Assembly: GCA_963969595.1 (NCBI GenBank)
Contig: OZ018417.1
Span: 12,898,501-12,962,500, forward strand
Source of the DNA: Neckera pumila
Lineage: Eukaryota > Streptophyta > Bryopsida > Hypnales > Neckeraceae
Direction of reading: 5' to 3'
Length of the DNA: 64,000 nt
Position numbers and translations under genes: made by a program. The notes under the pieces were generated by a model. The model did not search any database, had not been told where the DNA came from, and saw only the letters and a list, made by a program, of their open reading frames with translations. How positions within the stretch are numbered: the first letter of the stretch is position 1; every line of letters begins with the position of its first letter. Positions 21,929 to 33,501 of this stretch are shown in pieces.

Positions 21929-24777
21929 TGTTGTAGCACAAGAAAGTAATTTCCCTCGAATAGACGTTCTAACGTATTAAAAACGTCTTTAGGGTGACTC
22001 GGGTATTGTTCCCTCAGAGATCTAGTTTGGACTTCTCTTAGTGATGGCTGGAACCGGATGCAGAAGTCACAACAACCACAAGCAAACCGGATTCTAGAAC
22101 GGAAAGCTTAATATTCCTAAATGATTGCTTCCCATCCGGTTGGACTATCCCACTCTAGTCCTAATCCGCTCAACAACAACAGGGCAGTGTCTCAACAATG
22201 TACCACCCCTTCTCTCTCTCTAATACAATTTTGACCCTAGGATTCAAAACCGGAATTGGAAGGAGTGTCGTTACCTTGTGCCTCTTCTTGTTTTCGCTTT
22301 TGGATCCTAAATTTTACTAACCAGTTAGAAGTTTAGCCTCTATGTCAGAGGGTTCCGCATACTACAATTAAAGAAGGCTGCGTGAATTCCTACCCTTCAA
22401 TGTTTAGAGTGACAGAAGTTTCACTAAAAAAAAGAAAAATAACAAAAGACAAAAAGAAATAGGACTTCAATTTCTCCTTACAACTAACCCAAAAGCTTAA
22501 TTTGGATCAGAAGGTCACTCAGGAAACCCCTACTGTCCTCACAATACTACAATGACAGATTTCCCCGACCCAAGCTCTCAGACAGAGACGCTACTCTTGG
22601 AAACCGGATACAGGAAACATCTGGGGGCACTCATCTTCTTCCAAAACTTGTGTGAGTGAATTTCACCATGAGGTAAAACCCATCCACAAACTTGGCCGAT
22701 AAGGAGTGTGTGGACTCTAATCTAAATGCCTCCAAGCAATGGATTTTCCAAATTTTTTCTTTAGTGAATTTTTTATAAATCAAGCCTAAGTGAAAAAAGG
22801 GCAGCACCTCAAAATCATCCCATTATGTGCCTTAACACTCCCAATTCATCTTCATACATGTTTTGAAAAGACAAGTAAACTTCCTAGGTCAAAATCACCT
22901 TAAAATTGCCTAATTTAGGCCTTAAGTGAACTAAATTGCACCCTAAAAACTAATCACAGCACAAATCACTCACACCAAGTGCCTAATCTAGACTCCCTTT
23001 GGGCAATGCTTCCACATGTGCCCTAAAGACCCTAACAAGTAGAATTCACTAATGACGCATTCTTTTTAAACATCCAAATCATACAAGCTCATGAGAAATG
23101 TACTCCAAACATGCAAGACCCAATCTGAATTGTAATTATCATTACATTTTTATTCATTTGGGACCACAAGAACCATAGTAAACACACACAACTCACAACC
23201 GATAGGGCAGCTAACCTCTTCCTACTAATCTGTCCGCCCTGTCTTCATACTAGCTCCAAATTGAGCGAGCCTTATCTCGTTGGAAAGATGACTTCTCTAT
23301 CTTCCTTGCGCCAAAAATTCAGCTCATTCCGCTTGGCCACACTTCTGCAATCGTCCGTCAAGTTGCAGCTCCGAAATTCCTGCGGCAGTAGGCCTTCCGC
23401 CACAAAATCGACCACCACTGCCTCATCTGTGCTCCAAATCGGTCGAGTTGAGTCTTGTTGGGAAGCTAGCTTGAAGATGCACCATTCCACCAATTTTCAG
23501 CTCCATCCGCTACTCCATGCTCTCGCGATAGCTCGCCAAAGTTGCTGCTTCCACTTGCAAGGGCAACGGACTTTCTTTCCCAACACTTTTTGCATCTGAC
23601 CTCCACAATCCTCACTTTTCACCCACTTTCTACCCCACAAGGTGAAAACCTACTCGACAAATTGACTATCATCCTAACCTACCTCCTTGCAATCATTGTT
23701 CTCCTATGTATTGTCCACTTTCCACCTCCTCCCACTTTCTCCCCCAAAACAAACAAGAGAGAGAGAGTGAGCACCAAACCCTAATTCGACTAATACCCCA
23801 ATTAACTAACTAACTAACACTCCTAATCACTTTCATCTACACTAATTTACTGAAATTCCATTAAATCACTACTTATTGCCTAAATTAGAGTTTCTACCAC
23901 TATGTTAGTGTTCTCATAGTAATTTTAAGTTTGATCACTTCTTTTGTGCTTTTCCATATTTCTTCTTTTTTATTGGTTTTCTATTTATGTTTAGATCCAT
24001 TTTCAACTTCTCACCATTGTTTTGGATTCCTTTTTGTATCTTTTATCTTTTATATATTTTAGGGTTGCAATTTTGATCTAGTTTCTCTTCCTATGCACTA
24101 AAAGCCTTTTACTAATGGTTATAGTTTAATCTAATGTACTAACACTTTTGAACTTAAAAACTCATTCATAGTTTTTATATTTTCAATTATCTAAAGGGTG
24201 AACCCATATAGTGGTTCACAACCTGCAAACACAGCTACCCGCACGAAGTAATGGTTCTAGCATTATCGGCATATCAACCCAGCATTGAGACTTTTCAGAC
24301 CAACACTTAGGATGTGGAAATCAGAATACTTTGCAATGGAAAATGAAAAAGAACACAAGTGTAAGATAAAATTATCCTATCAAGCTTGGGATTGAAACTA
24401 ATTTCAACCCCCGAAATACCAAACCAAGGGAAATCCAATAAAGGCCCCATGAGAATCCTAACTACAGACCAGAGAATGACACGCATCATTCCACCAATCT
24501 CAAAATCCTAACTAATAGTGTTGACATCCTAACAGCCGGCCCTTTCCACAAAAGTGGATCTCAGATCCAGGAAAACCGGATCCAGCTGTCCAAATGCATG
24601 CAACTAGAAAACAACTAGAAAGCTGCTTTTTAAAACTTTAACTTTCCTCTACTTAACTGAACTCCACCTGTCTTTTGCTTTCCTAAAGTGAACTTAACTG
24701 GACTCTACTTTTACTTTCCACCTACCAAAAACTAGAATTCCACTAACTCCCTAACTCAACTTCTAAAAACTTTCTGC
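21929..24777 (-). other. non-coding 3' half of the long LTR
   Basis: About 2.8 kb without a convincing ORF; the plus-strand frame at 23261-23599 has no motif. It contains CT-rich patches, a TATA-like box on the minus strand near 24050, and by position the R and U5 regions. Confidence 0.4.
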
Positions 24778-26920
24778 CTACTTTTTCTGCCACTTGGATG
24801 GCATTGGTGTAGTCCTGACCGCTCCTTTCCTTGCTGGTTGCTGTCTACCTCTAGTAGACTTAGAAGCTTTCCCCTTTGGGGGAGTTGGAGGTTTACCTCT
24901 CCCCTTTTCACGCGCAGGTTTCGGTTCTGATTCAGATTCTTCTTCTCCTTCCTCGGATTCCTCTCCTGATTTGGACTGGCTCTCCTCCTTCTCCGTGGTC
25001 TCTGGCAACTCACCTTCTTCAGATGCAATCTCAATCGTGGGTGATGCCTCCCTACCCCTCTTTGATGTTGATTTCCGTCGTTTTGCTGCTAGCTTGTTTG
25101 ACCAATCGGAAAGGGTGCTCTGTGGAGTGCCCTGATCCGGTTCTGCAAACTTACTCTGACTGCGGGTCTGGGATCCAGGTGAAAACCCTTTTCCGGTTGC
25201 CGTGTCAATCTTCAATTTGGAGCGGCTAACTGGTGTGGTCTTCTCCTCCACTTCTCCCTTCGACTTCCAGTCAGCTGAACTCTTTGACGGCGTTGCCTTG
25301 TTCAGAGTTTCCTCCATCACCTTTTCTTTTGCCTTTGCCAGTTCTGGTTCCGAGTGGAAGCCCGCATTCTCCATGACTTCTCTCAACTCAAATAAGGTAT
25401 GCTCCATCTCCTCATGATAGGGCACCAAGACTGAAACAACCTTGGGTCCCATCTGAGATCCCTCCTCGAGAACTCCAGCCTCAAAAAATTTGGCTTTATT
25501 AACTACATCGCCCAAGTTCCCAACAAACTTCCGCATCCGGTTAAGGGTGTCTAAGGTTTCAGCCCGAGAGTTGTCTAACCTCACTCTCAAACTTTTTCCC
25601 TATCTCCTTCTTCAGATCCTTTACTTGACCGGTTAGGCTAGCTATCTGGTTTTTTGACTTCCAGGTCACCTCCTTATCACTCATCATTTTTTCTCGGATG
25701 CCCTTCAGTTCACTTATAATCGCCCCAAGAGGGTCCGTTGACTTCGCCCAAACCGGATCCTTACTAGTCCCCTCTCCAGCTACTTCCTTGCCTTTCTTTT
25801 GAGGTTCCTCCGGTTCCTCTTCCGATTCTGACTCATCTATTGACGCCTCTCTCTGCTCTTCCGGTTCCGGATTAATGTCATGCTGTAACATCACGTTTGC
25901 GGACTTGTACTCGGTTACTTCCTTCCCTCTCAATAACTCATTGTGCTTATAGAGGTGGAAGAGAAAGTGTCGCAGCACAGGGCAAGCAAATTCCCAGTTA
26001 TACTACCAAAAACCACTTTAAAGTATAACAAAGTGACTCTAAAGATCGAACCCGCGAGATTCTGTGAAGTAGATAGCCTTATTTGGTCTCTAAGCTAAGT
26101 CAGTACCAATATTTCCTCTTCCGGTTGTAACACCACAACCGAAAACATAACAACATCAAGAACTACAATCAGACCCTCTTCTCTTTCTCCAATCCGGTCA
26201 ACTTTCCGATCCCGTTTGATCAGCTCACATCCGCTCTTACTCCCATCTGGTTTAGTTTTACCTCTGTTTCACCATCAGAGGGTTTACCCCTTGATTTTGA
26301 GAGTGGCAGGCCTGCCGCTCCTTCCGTGACTTATAGTGGCTGAAGACCCACTTCTCTATTCTCCCATTTCCTACACTAATCCGGATCCGGTTTGATCCTT
26401 CACAGCAATTCAGAGAACTCTCCGGATCACCAGTCACACAAGGACCCCCCGTACGATCCTCCCATACTACAACAACCTTAGCGCCACGTTCCGTCTGTAC
26501 AAAGCCAGGCGGTTGCAAGTGAACCCGTCCGTTCCAACATCAACTAAAGTCCTTCCATTTGCCCACTAAGACAGCGAGATCTCTCAGGAGATCGGACACT
26601 CAACCGGATTTCCCATCCAGGAGTTCTAGCGTGACTAAGGAATCCCTCCCTATCTGCCAACGGTTGTCTCGCCCGGAATCCTAACCTTAGAGCTACTGAG
26701 GAACCGAAATCCACTCCCAATGCTTTCGTAACCCGCTCACTTGCACATAAGATCAAAACAAGAACGCCAAAGGGAGAAATCACACCCGCACAAGCATGCG
26801 CCTCCCTAACTCCTCACCACACAACCCTGCCACACACGGGAGAGACACACAACAAGAGGCCAAGAGAAGACGTACACAAAATTTAGGTAAAAAGACTCCC
26901 AGCTCCCAAGCAAGGGATGA

Positions 26921-26930
26921 CTTATATACA
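26921..26930 (-). promoter_or_regulatory. TATA box 2 of LTR copy 2
   Basis: TGTATATAAG on the minus strand, the counterpart of 19678-19685 in copy 1. Confidence 0.5.
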
Positions 26931-27071
26931 ACTTGATTACAAAGCAAAAAGGCCCCCGGAAATCTGCGCTGGACATCCAGGTCCGATCCTAACCGGCCAG
27001 ACCGGATCAACATCCAATCCAGTTCTAACTATCTTACAAACCTTTACATTCCTACCTACCTACCTACCTAC

Positions 27072-27944
27072 TTACTCTCCAACTTCCCCACCCAGCGTAG
27101 GACTCTTGGGTTCCTTGGGCAGTTGGTTGAAGACGTTGACAAGGTTCCGGCTCTGCTCCCCGGCAGTTGGATCCGGAAGATCTGACCCTGGCGATGAATC
27201 CAGATGAATCGGTTGTCCAGGCCCAGGTCTCTGATTACTCTTCCTCGATTTGGGTGTCTGATCCTTGGGCTCCCTCGGATTCGACCCTCCGGCTGCAAAC
27301 GAATCCGGTAGCGAGAGGTCCGAAAGTTGTATCTCCCGGGAGTACATGGACCCGTTCAGCTTCCTACTGCTGATATCCATCCGGTTGGTCGCCTCTCTCA
27401 CTGCCACTAAGGATGCTTCCTCCCGATTGGTGAAGTCGGTCAGGATCCGAACTATCTGGGAATCGGATACCTTCTTCTCCTCATGCACCCCTTTATCAAA
27501 TAGTGCCGCCTTGACTGCGGTGGATCCGAACTCTCCGAGAGTGTCCTTCACCAACTCAGCCACATTCCAGGTTGCCTCCGCCATCTCTCGGACTGCGACT
27601 TTGTCTTCCCTGAGGGCTACCATGTCAGCCCTTAGGGTGTCAACTTCCTCCTAAAGCCAACGGATTTCTGCCTCTTGCTTCCGATTCTCATCTGGATCAG
27701 CTAGATACTGGCCCACCTTACCCGGCAAATCACTATCCACCGGTGCACCCACCATATCTCCGATACTGGTGAGAGCCCTCCTTTTGACCTCCCAGTCCGC
27801 TCGTATCCCACACAGGACTACCGTCAACTGGTTGAACGGGTCGGTCGGGTCCTCGGGATCCGGCATCTCCACATCCGGTCCCTAGTCTAGAGTAGACCAA
27901 GTGGTTGGAGGGGTTCCTCTCTTGCGAGGAGGCATTGTCTTCAT
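27072..27944 (-). pseudogene. LTR-encoded ORF2, copy 2, with premature TAGs
   Basis: The counterpart of the intact ORF2 in copy 1. The ATG at 27944 overlaps the ORF1 stop as ATGA, as in copy 1. TAG codons at 27882 and 27651 interrupt it; at the second, copy 1 has CAA in the phrase CQLQEEVDT. Shared landmarks are DPFNQLTVVLCGIR, LFDKGVHEEKKVS, SRKLNGSMYS and SLPDSFAA. It runs some 50 residues further than ORF2 of copy 1. Confidence 0.6.
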
Positions 27945-28726
27945 CCGCTTCCTCGGCCGGGAAGGCTACTCCTCTTCTTCCTCTTCCGTTTCGGGTTTGG
28001 ACCCGGTTTGCTCTTCCTGTTCGTCATCCGAACCCGATTCTCCCCGTACTTCAGGATAGACTCCTGAAGGCTCCACGTCTTCTCCTCCGTATGCATGAGG
28101 AGTTGGTTGCGGTGGTAGAGGTGGAAGAGATAGGGACTCAAAGGAGTGGCCCTACTCTTTCCGATCCTTGTCACCAACTGGGACACCAGATCGGAAAAGA
28201 TCCGGGCCTAGTTCACTTTCCATTCCCCGCTTGGGGAACCGAAAATTGTGTTGCCGATGGTCATTGTCACCCTTGTCAGCTTCTCCGGGTGGACAATTGG
28301 AACCAGAAACTGGAGGAGATTACGGTGCCGGTCGCTCTTACAGTCCGCGACTGTGTACCCGTCCTTGTTGCTCGGCTCTCCATGAAACTTGTCATGGATG
28401 AACTCGTCCTTCCGTCCAGCCATGCCGGAACCTCCCATCCGGAAGTTGTAAACTTCCCTCCACCTTTCTTCTTCCCATTCGGTCGGGCGGCCCTGGAGAG
28501 TGTTGTCGAACTCATTCGACACCTTACACCTAATCTCTATAACCATCCGCTCTTCTCTAAACCCCCAGGGTTTATCCATCAATACGAGGCACCCCATGGC
28601 GTTGAGATCCTCCATGAGCTCGAACCTGGCCAGTTCCTCCGTAGGAATGACCGTAACTATCTTCCGGAGCTTGATGTCGAAGGAGGAACTGGGCGCGCCC
28701 GGTCTAGCCTTACGCAACTGAGGCAT
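27941..28726 (-). pseudogene. LTR-encoded ORF1, copy 2, one TAG
   Basis: The frame runs from MPQLRKARPGAPSSS to GRGSG with TAG at 28208 and a shift near the C-terminus. The N-terminal half is open: LRKIVTVIPTEELARFEL, DLNAMGCLVLMDKPWGF, GRPTEWEEERWREVYNFRMG. Comparison with copy 1 shows which part of the protein is conserved. Function unknown. Confidence 0.6.
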
Positions 28727-28996
28727 GGACACTAATGGCCACTAGACCTTTACCAATCGCTACCTCACTCTCTCCTAGCCGCACGTCCCGTTCCTCACTT
28801 CCTCTCGTTCGATCTCAACCGGAAAACACCACAAAACCTGCAACTCACACGCTTTCTACCTTTCCTACACTCTCGGACATGCCCGGCCGGAAGCGCACAC
28901 ACATACAACAGCTCTGGCGCAGACGGAGGCGTAAAAGCGCTCAAGGTCAGCTCCAGAGCTCGAGGGAAGTAAAGGAGTGAAAATGAGGACGACCAG

Positions 28997-29006
28997 CCTT
29001 TATATA
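28997..29006 (-). promoter_or_regulatory. TATA box 1 of LTR copy 2
   Basis: TATATAAAGG on the minus strand, about 270 bp before ORF1. A palindrome GGTCATTATGACC lies just upstream at 29025-29037. The arrangement is the same in copy 1. Confidence 0.5.
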
Positions 29007-29863
29007 GTCCCAAGACCCCTGGCAGGTCATTATGACCTTTTTCGGTCCGGTCCATATCGATCCGGTCCAACCCTAATCCGATTTGAGGTGAGATCCGGAT
29101 GTGATTCCGCTCCTTAATACTAACATTCTGACCGGATCAAATCCAGTTTTCTCCTTACTGGATTAGCGATGTATATCTCCAGTTTCCTTCTGCCCCTCTA
29201 ACCGGATACGGATCCTAATTACCCGTTTCCGTTCCATTATTTAGATAAGCAAAGGAAAACCAAAAATTCTAGTTGCGACAGAAAGGGAGATAAACCGGAA
29301 GGTTTGGACTTGCCTACCATTGAGACCATTTTGCCCACAGCTTCCTTAAGTATTAAACCCCAATTCACCTTCCTCCCTCCGGTCAGCGCTCCAAAAATCG
29401 TCTTTGCTATCGTAATGGTGGCCCGGGTAGAATGCTCTGGATTCAAAATCGGAATTAAGAACTCCAACACTCTCCTATGCCTTAAGTTTGTGCAATCTGC
29501 CATGGCATATCCATCCTTGGGGTGGACAGGGTTGCAAAACTTACCACTCTCAAACTTGTGTTGCCATCCAGCTACTCCTTCCCCTTCCTTGGGAAAATTG
29601 TACACCTTGCTCCACATATCCGGAGTCCATCCGGTTGTTTGCGCTTGGATCGTGTGATGCCATTTGCTTGACTGCTTTGTAAGCAGCTCCCCAACCATTG
29701 ACTCGTTCTTCAGGTTCCATGGCCTCCGCATGAAACCATCGCATCCCAACCCTTTCAGGTCCTCTCGCAAGAGCGCCTTCTCCTTGGCATTCTTCGGCAG
29801 TCCGGGTACCACTAACCGGAGTTTCAGTGAAGGCGACTCTTCACTCGCCTCTGCCTTCACCAT

Positions 29864-31107
29864 GGCTCTGAGCAACAACCTGGACTGACTAACAACCTCT
29901 CAACTCTTCTTGCCCTAATCACTTGAGCTCTACTGTTGTTCTCTCTCACAAAGCTAATCAGTCTCACAGTCACCTAACTAGGACCGGAATCTCAAAACTT
30001 GCACTCCTCCAAGCTCTTCAGCGCCACACTTTCTTGCAAACATTCACTCACAATCAGGAAACACCAGAATGTGAAGATAGAATGCGGATGCTTCTACTTG
30101 ACCCCTTCCTCTCTCCTGACTGTCCGATTTCCCCACCGTTGGAATTGGCCATTTCTGTCTATACCGGGAAATGATTTCCGTTCAACGGCTCTCTAATTTT
30201 CCTGTTAGTGACTGTTGGCTCCTAGTTTCCGTTTCCGATACTGGTTTGACTGTTCCTGAATCCTTGGAATCCCGGTTGTGATCCTACATAGGTTTCCGGT
30301 TTTCGGTCCAAGATAGGAACAATTAAGATCCGTCTTAACCATTTTATCTCTTTTAAAAGATCCAATGGTTGCTAATCTAAAAATCTACTAAACTATGTAC
30401 ATTAACCTATAAAACAACAAAAAAATTATGGAAATAAAATGTCTTTAACCTAATTCTATTACAAAGTAATAGAATTTGGCATTCCGGGCTCCCACGCCTT
30501 AGCTTGCAGAAATTCTCAAAAGGTTGCCCTAAAAGTTTCGGGATTTTACAAAACTCCACGATGACTCCATGAGAAGTCCACTGCCTTTGAAACTGATGGT
30601 AACTTCATAGAATATTACCCAAAGTGCAGAAAAATATCACTAAAAATTAGGATAGAGTTTTGTATGTCTGATAAGCGACCTGTCAAGTTTGAAGACTTTC
30701 CGATAGTCAGAAGTACCAGAATCAGCAATGGCATCAAATTTAACAAGAATTTACAACATGGCGGCAGGTTTACCGGCATATCCGGAGTTCACGGTGTCCA
30801 AATGTTGCAAATAAAGAATGTTTTCTTGCTTCGATGAACCTTCCAAGAAACCCTAGCTAGTCAGATTCCTTGAAAAATGCAAATTCTACTAGTTGGAGTT
30901 TTGACCTTTTCTTTAAAGTTACTGTTAGTGGTTTTTACGGGCGAAATTAGCTTGGAAAAAAGGGGTTAGGAGACCCCTAGACTATTTTGGGTCTTCTGAA
31001 CGCAATGGCGCAATTGGTTTTCAATTTTAAGTTGTTCCCTAAAAGATAGAGAGGGTCCAACTGTAGGTTTGACTTTTTAGAAGTTATTAGCGGTAATTCT
31101 AAGTTAA
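29864..31107. other. LTR leader, then intergenic
   Basis: To about 30321 this is the presumed 5' end of the host LTR, rich in ccgg words. Beyond that the sequence is AT-rich, with no gene or clear repeat boundary before the element at 31108. Confidence 0.35.
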
Positions 31108-31685
31108 CCCCTAAAGTCCCATTGTCCCTACGGGGGACAAAATGGATTTTGGGCAGGTTCCTATGAGCTCAATTTTTAATGAAACTTTCTGAAACTTTCC
31201 CATAAGATAGAAAAACTTATTAGCTTTTGGGGAATGTAATTTTTATTTCAATCGGTGCCAGGGAGCAAAAGTTATGCCCAAATAAGCTCAAAACAGGGGA
31301 GAAGGGGCAGCAAAAAAATTTTGCAAAAAATTTAATTTAATTTTTTTAATTTTTTTTCCTTATAGATTATATTTTTGCCTATTTAAGAAGCTTTGATTCA
31401 TTTCATTTGGACTTTTTATGAGAAAGTTATGGACAATTTTGTTTTTCGGGCAATGAGAGCATCTTCTTGAAAAAAACTTTTTCTTTCACTTTGAATGCTG
31501 ATATCTTTCAATCCGTACGGTCAAACATCACAAAATTTTTACTACATGATCTGTAAAAAGTGTAGTATAAGATCCTACGGTTATTTTCTAAAAAGAATTA
31601 ATTTTTCTCATCTTTTAGATGAACGCAACAAAAGTAGCAGTTTTGAGTGATTTTTGACAGAAAATTGGCCTTGGGACTTTAGGGG
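31108..31685. mobile_element. TTAA-flanked TIR element, 578 bp
   Basis: Flanked by TTAA at 31104-31107 and 31686-31689. The termini CCCCTAAAGTCCCA and the complement of the right end (CCCCTAAAGTCCCAAGG) are inverted repeats. A subterminal palindrome around tgtcccta...gggggaca follows. Relatives are at 36773-37695 and about 41760-42025. It is non-coding. A TTAA duplication with CCC-starting ends is typical of piggyBac; a TA duplication with ACCCC ends is the alternative reading. Confidence 0.7.
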
Positions 31686-31689
31686 TTAA

Positions 31690-32985
31690 TTCACAAAATA
31701 TCTTGGTTAGAAACAAAGATTGGATTTAGTTAAGATCTCAAATCTTTCCTAAAGAACCCTCTTTGATTAAATTAAGAATATTTGGAAATATCTTAAGATT
31801 AAAATGCATAATATCCTAAGGTAAAATAGGTTATAATCCTAAATATCTTTGGGAAAACTCTAAAGTTTTACTTGCACAAGATTTTCTTGCTAATTAAGGC
31901 TTGTTCTAAAAAATTCTTGGATTAAACAAAGATTATTTAAGAAATATCTTAGGGTAGATTAGAAATTAGCTTAGGGTTAGTTAGATGAGTTTTGGGGCAA
32001 AAGCGTACAATATCTCGTGGTAAATCAAGGGGGGGGGCTTCTTGAAAAGTATAAAAGGCCCCCCCTCCAAGGTTTCTTCAACCCCTTTTCTGTTCACTGA
32101 TACGCTGCCAAAATGTGGAAGACCCACAGTTTAATTTTGCTCACTGAAACACTGCCCAAGTGTGGAAGAACCACACTTTGATTTTGCTTACCGACACTTT
32201 GTCGGGATTATTTATTGAGGCCAAGATACGGCCATCTTCTGCTTTCAATTTCAATTCTTTTAGTGGGGTTCTTGGTTAGAGGACTCGGGGTTCCCTTAAC
32301 ACCAACAAACCACACTAAAACTTACATTGGGAGGTTTAGTCCCCCAGAAGCTTGATACATCGTTTAAAATACTAACCACCTGGCCATTGTAGCAGCGTTG
32401 ACTTGATTAATTCCTAATTTTTGATTAAACACTATCATGTGTACCTCATTTAGGAATTAAACTATCATGATTCACCATAATCTTTGATTTTCGGTTTAAA
32501 CACTATCATGTGTACCTCATTCAAAGATTAAATTCTCGAGAGAGTACCGGAACCGTTTGTGTTCAAGTTTTTCCTGGGGTTGCTCCCGCACGGCAAAGCT
32601 TTGACTACACAACTCATTAGTTGGAATTATTTTAGCCTCAAAATCCTCTTAGTAAACTCTTAGAATAGTTAGAAATTGTGTCTTGGAAAATCCCCAAAAA
32701 GTACATTGAGTGTGGAACTTACAAAAGAGTCGTGGTTTAGAATTTGTTTAGTTAGAAAATTTTCCCTTAAAAAACCCAACAAAAATTAGAATAATTATTT
32801 GTTAACTTATCTTTGTCTTAGAATTAGTTTTTAGCAAGAAAAAAACGAAAACCAGAACAATCCAGCCCAAAGCCAGAACGATCTAGTCCAAGGCCGAACG
32901 GTCCAGCAGTCGGAGGTTCGAGGAGTCCAGTACAAGAGGGGGGTCGGGCTTACAAGGCCATGCCACGTCACGGGGAGGAGCCAAT
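31690..32985. other. intergenic with short tandem repeats
   Basis: No gene seen. It holds a two-unit 47-bp tandem repeat at 32094-32187 (tcactga..acgctgcc type) and a 26-bp direct repeat containing actatcatgtgtacctcatt at 32425-32450 and 32496-32521. Confidence 0.5.
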
Positions 32986-33237
32986 ACAGGGGTGGTTTGT
33001 CCAGTCCAGGGAGTTGCTCGGGGGTAGTCCGTCTAAGTCCGGGGAGTCGCTCGGGGGTGGTCTGTCCAGTATATGGAGTCGCTCGGGGATGGTCTGTCCA
33101 GTCCAGGGAGTTGCTCGGGGGTAGTCCGTCTAAGTCCAGGGAGTCGCTCGGGGGTGGTCTGTCCAGTATATGGAGTCGCTCGGGGATGGTCTGTCTAGTC
33201 CAGGGAGTCGCTTGGGGGTGGTCTATCTAGTCCAAGG
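32986..33237 (+). repeat. 33-bp minisatellite with a three-unit higher order
   Basis: About seven and a half units of roughly 33 bp, each built on gtcyagtccagggagtcgct followed by cgggggtggtct. Three unit variants alternate, giving a period near 100 bp. A GC-rich island, it lies just upstream of the non-coding first exon of the decayed gene at 34074-35923. Confidence 0.8.
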
Positions 33238-33299
33238 AGTCCAATTTTAAAAAGCTCAGTTGACAACAAGGAAATTGACATTCACAAAAAAAAAGGCTG

Positions 33300-33501
33300 T
33301 TGCTCACCACATCACCCACTTTTGGGATTTTTTCCCAAAAATTTGCCTTGTCATCATAAAAAAACCAACCTCACCACTCTCTATAGCCATTCCACAAACA
33401 AAACACAAACAACAAACTAGAATGAAGAAGAATTGAAGAAGAAGACATATTAGAAGGCAATTAGACAACCCGAAGAAGAAAGGAGCATCAAAAACGATTT
33501 G
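33300..33501 (+). other. probable 5' non-coding exon of the 34-36 kb gene
   Basis: A purine-rich stretch (gaagaagaattgaagaagaa) ends in a donor, ATTTG|gtaagaatc, at 33501/33502. The next acceptor is taattag before 34057, 17 bp ahead of an ATG. The start of the exon is not defined. Confidence 0.4.

Larger units (their letters stand above)
25978..29280 (-). mobile_element. LTR copy 2 (3,303 bp), solo LTR nested in the host LTR
   Basis: In its own sense it runs from TGTCGCAACT to GTGCTGCGACA. It is flanked by a perfect 5-bp target duplication, gaaag, at 25973-25977 and 29281-29285. Five-base duplication and TG...CA ends are standard for LTR elements, and the absence of an internal domain makes it a solo LTR. 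It carries the same two TATA boxes and ORF1/ORF2 as copy 1, in the opposite orientation. Confidence 0.85.
24778..29863 (-). pseudogene. LTR-encoded long ORF of the host LTR, split by LTR copy 2
   Basis: The first part is 29863-29286 (ATG at 29863, MVKAEASEESPSL...), then copy 2 intervenes, and the frame resumes at 25972-25559 and, after a one-base shift near 25580, at 25590-24778. Removing copy 2 and one CTTTC duplication joins SPFL directly to FHLYKHNELL, matching SPYLFHLYHRNQLL in the nested relatives. The order is a conserved N-terminal block (about 200 residues), a Glu-rich linker, a coiled-coil-like block (KGIREKMMSDKEVTWKSKN), then a long Lys/Arg/Ser/Glu-rich tail with PKGKASKSTRGRQQPARKG. 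Total is roughly 600 residues. The tail suggests nucleic-acid binding; the function is otherwise unknown. Confidence 0.65.
21929..30321 (-). mobile_element. 5' LTR of the gypsy element, about 5.1 kb plus a 3.3-kb nested insertion
   Basis: The low end is firm: CTACAACA next to the primer binding site. The last 27 bases (GGGAAATTACTT...GTGCTACAACA) align with the ends of LTR copies 1 and 2 (GGGAATTTGCTT...GTGCTGCGACA), so all three are related LTRs. The high end is a guess: TGTTCCTATC at 30321, giving TGTT...AACA termini. Without the nested copy (25978-29280 and one 5-bp duplication) the LTR would be about 5.1 kb. It carries a long ORF in sense orientation and a TATATAAAAG-like box at about 24050. 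The partner LTR is not in the window. Confidence 0.6.

Noticed and set aside
23261..23599. 112-codon plus-strand frame inside the long LTR
   Set aside because: Antisense to the element, no motif, and not shared with the other LTRs.
27905..28735. 276-codon plus-strand open frame
   Set aside because: It lies exactly antisense to LTR ORF1 copy 2, whose protein is conserved in copy 1 and the host LTR. The antisense frame is a by-product of codon bias.
31104..31689. PIF/Harbinger assignment for the TTAA-flanked element
   Set aside because: That superfamily makes a 3-bp direct duplication. Here a 3-bp reading would give TTA on one side and TAA on the other, which is not a direct repeat.
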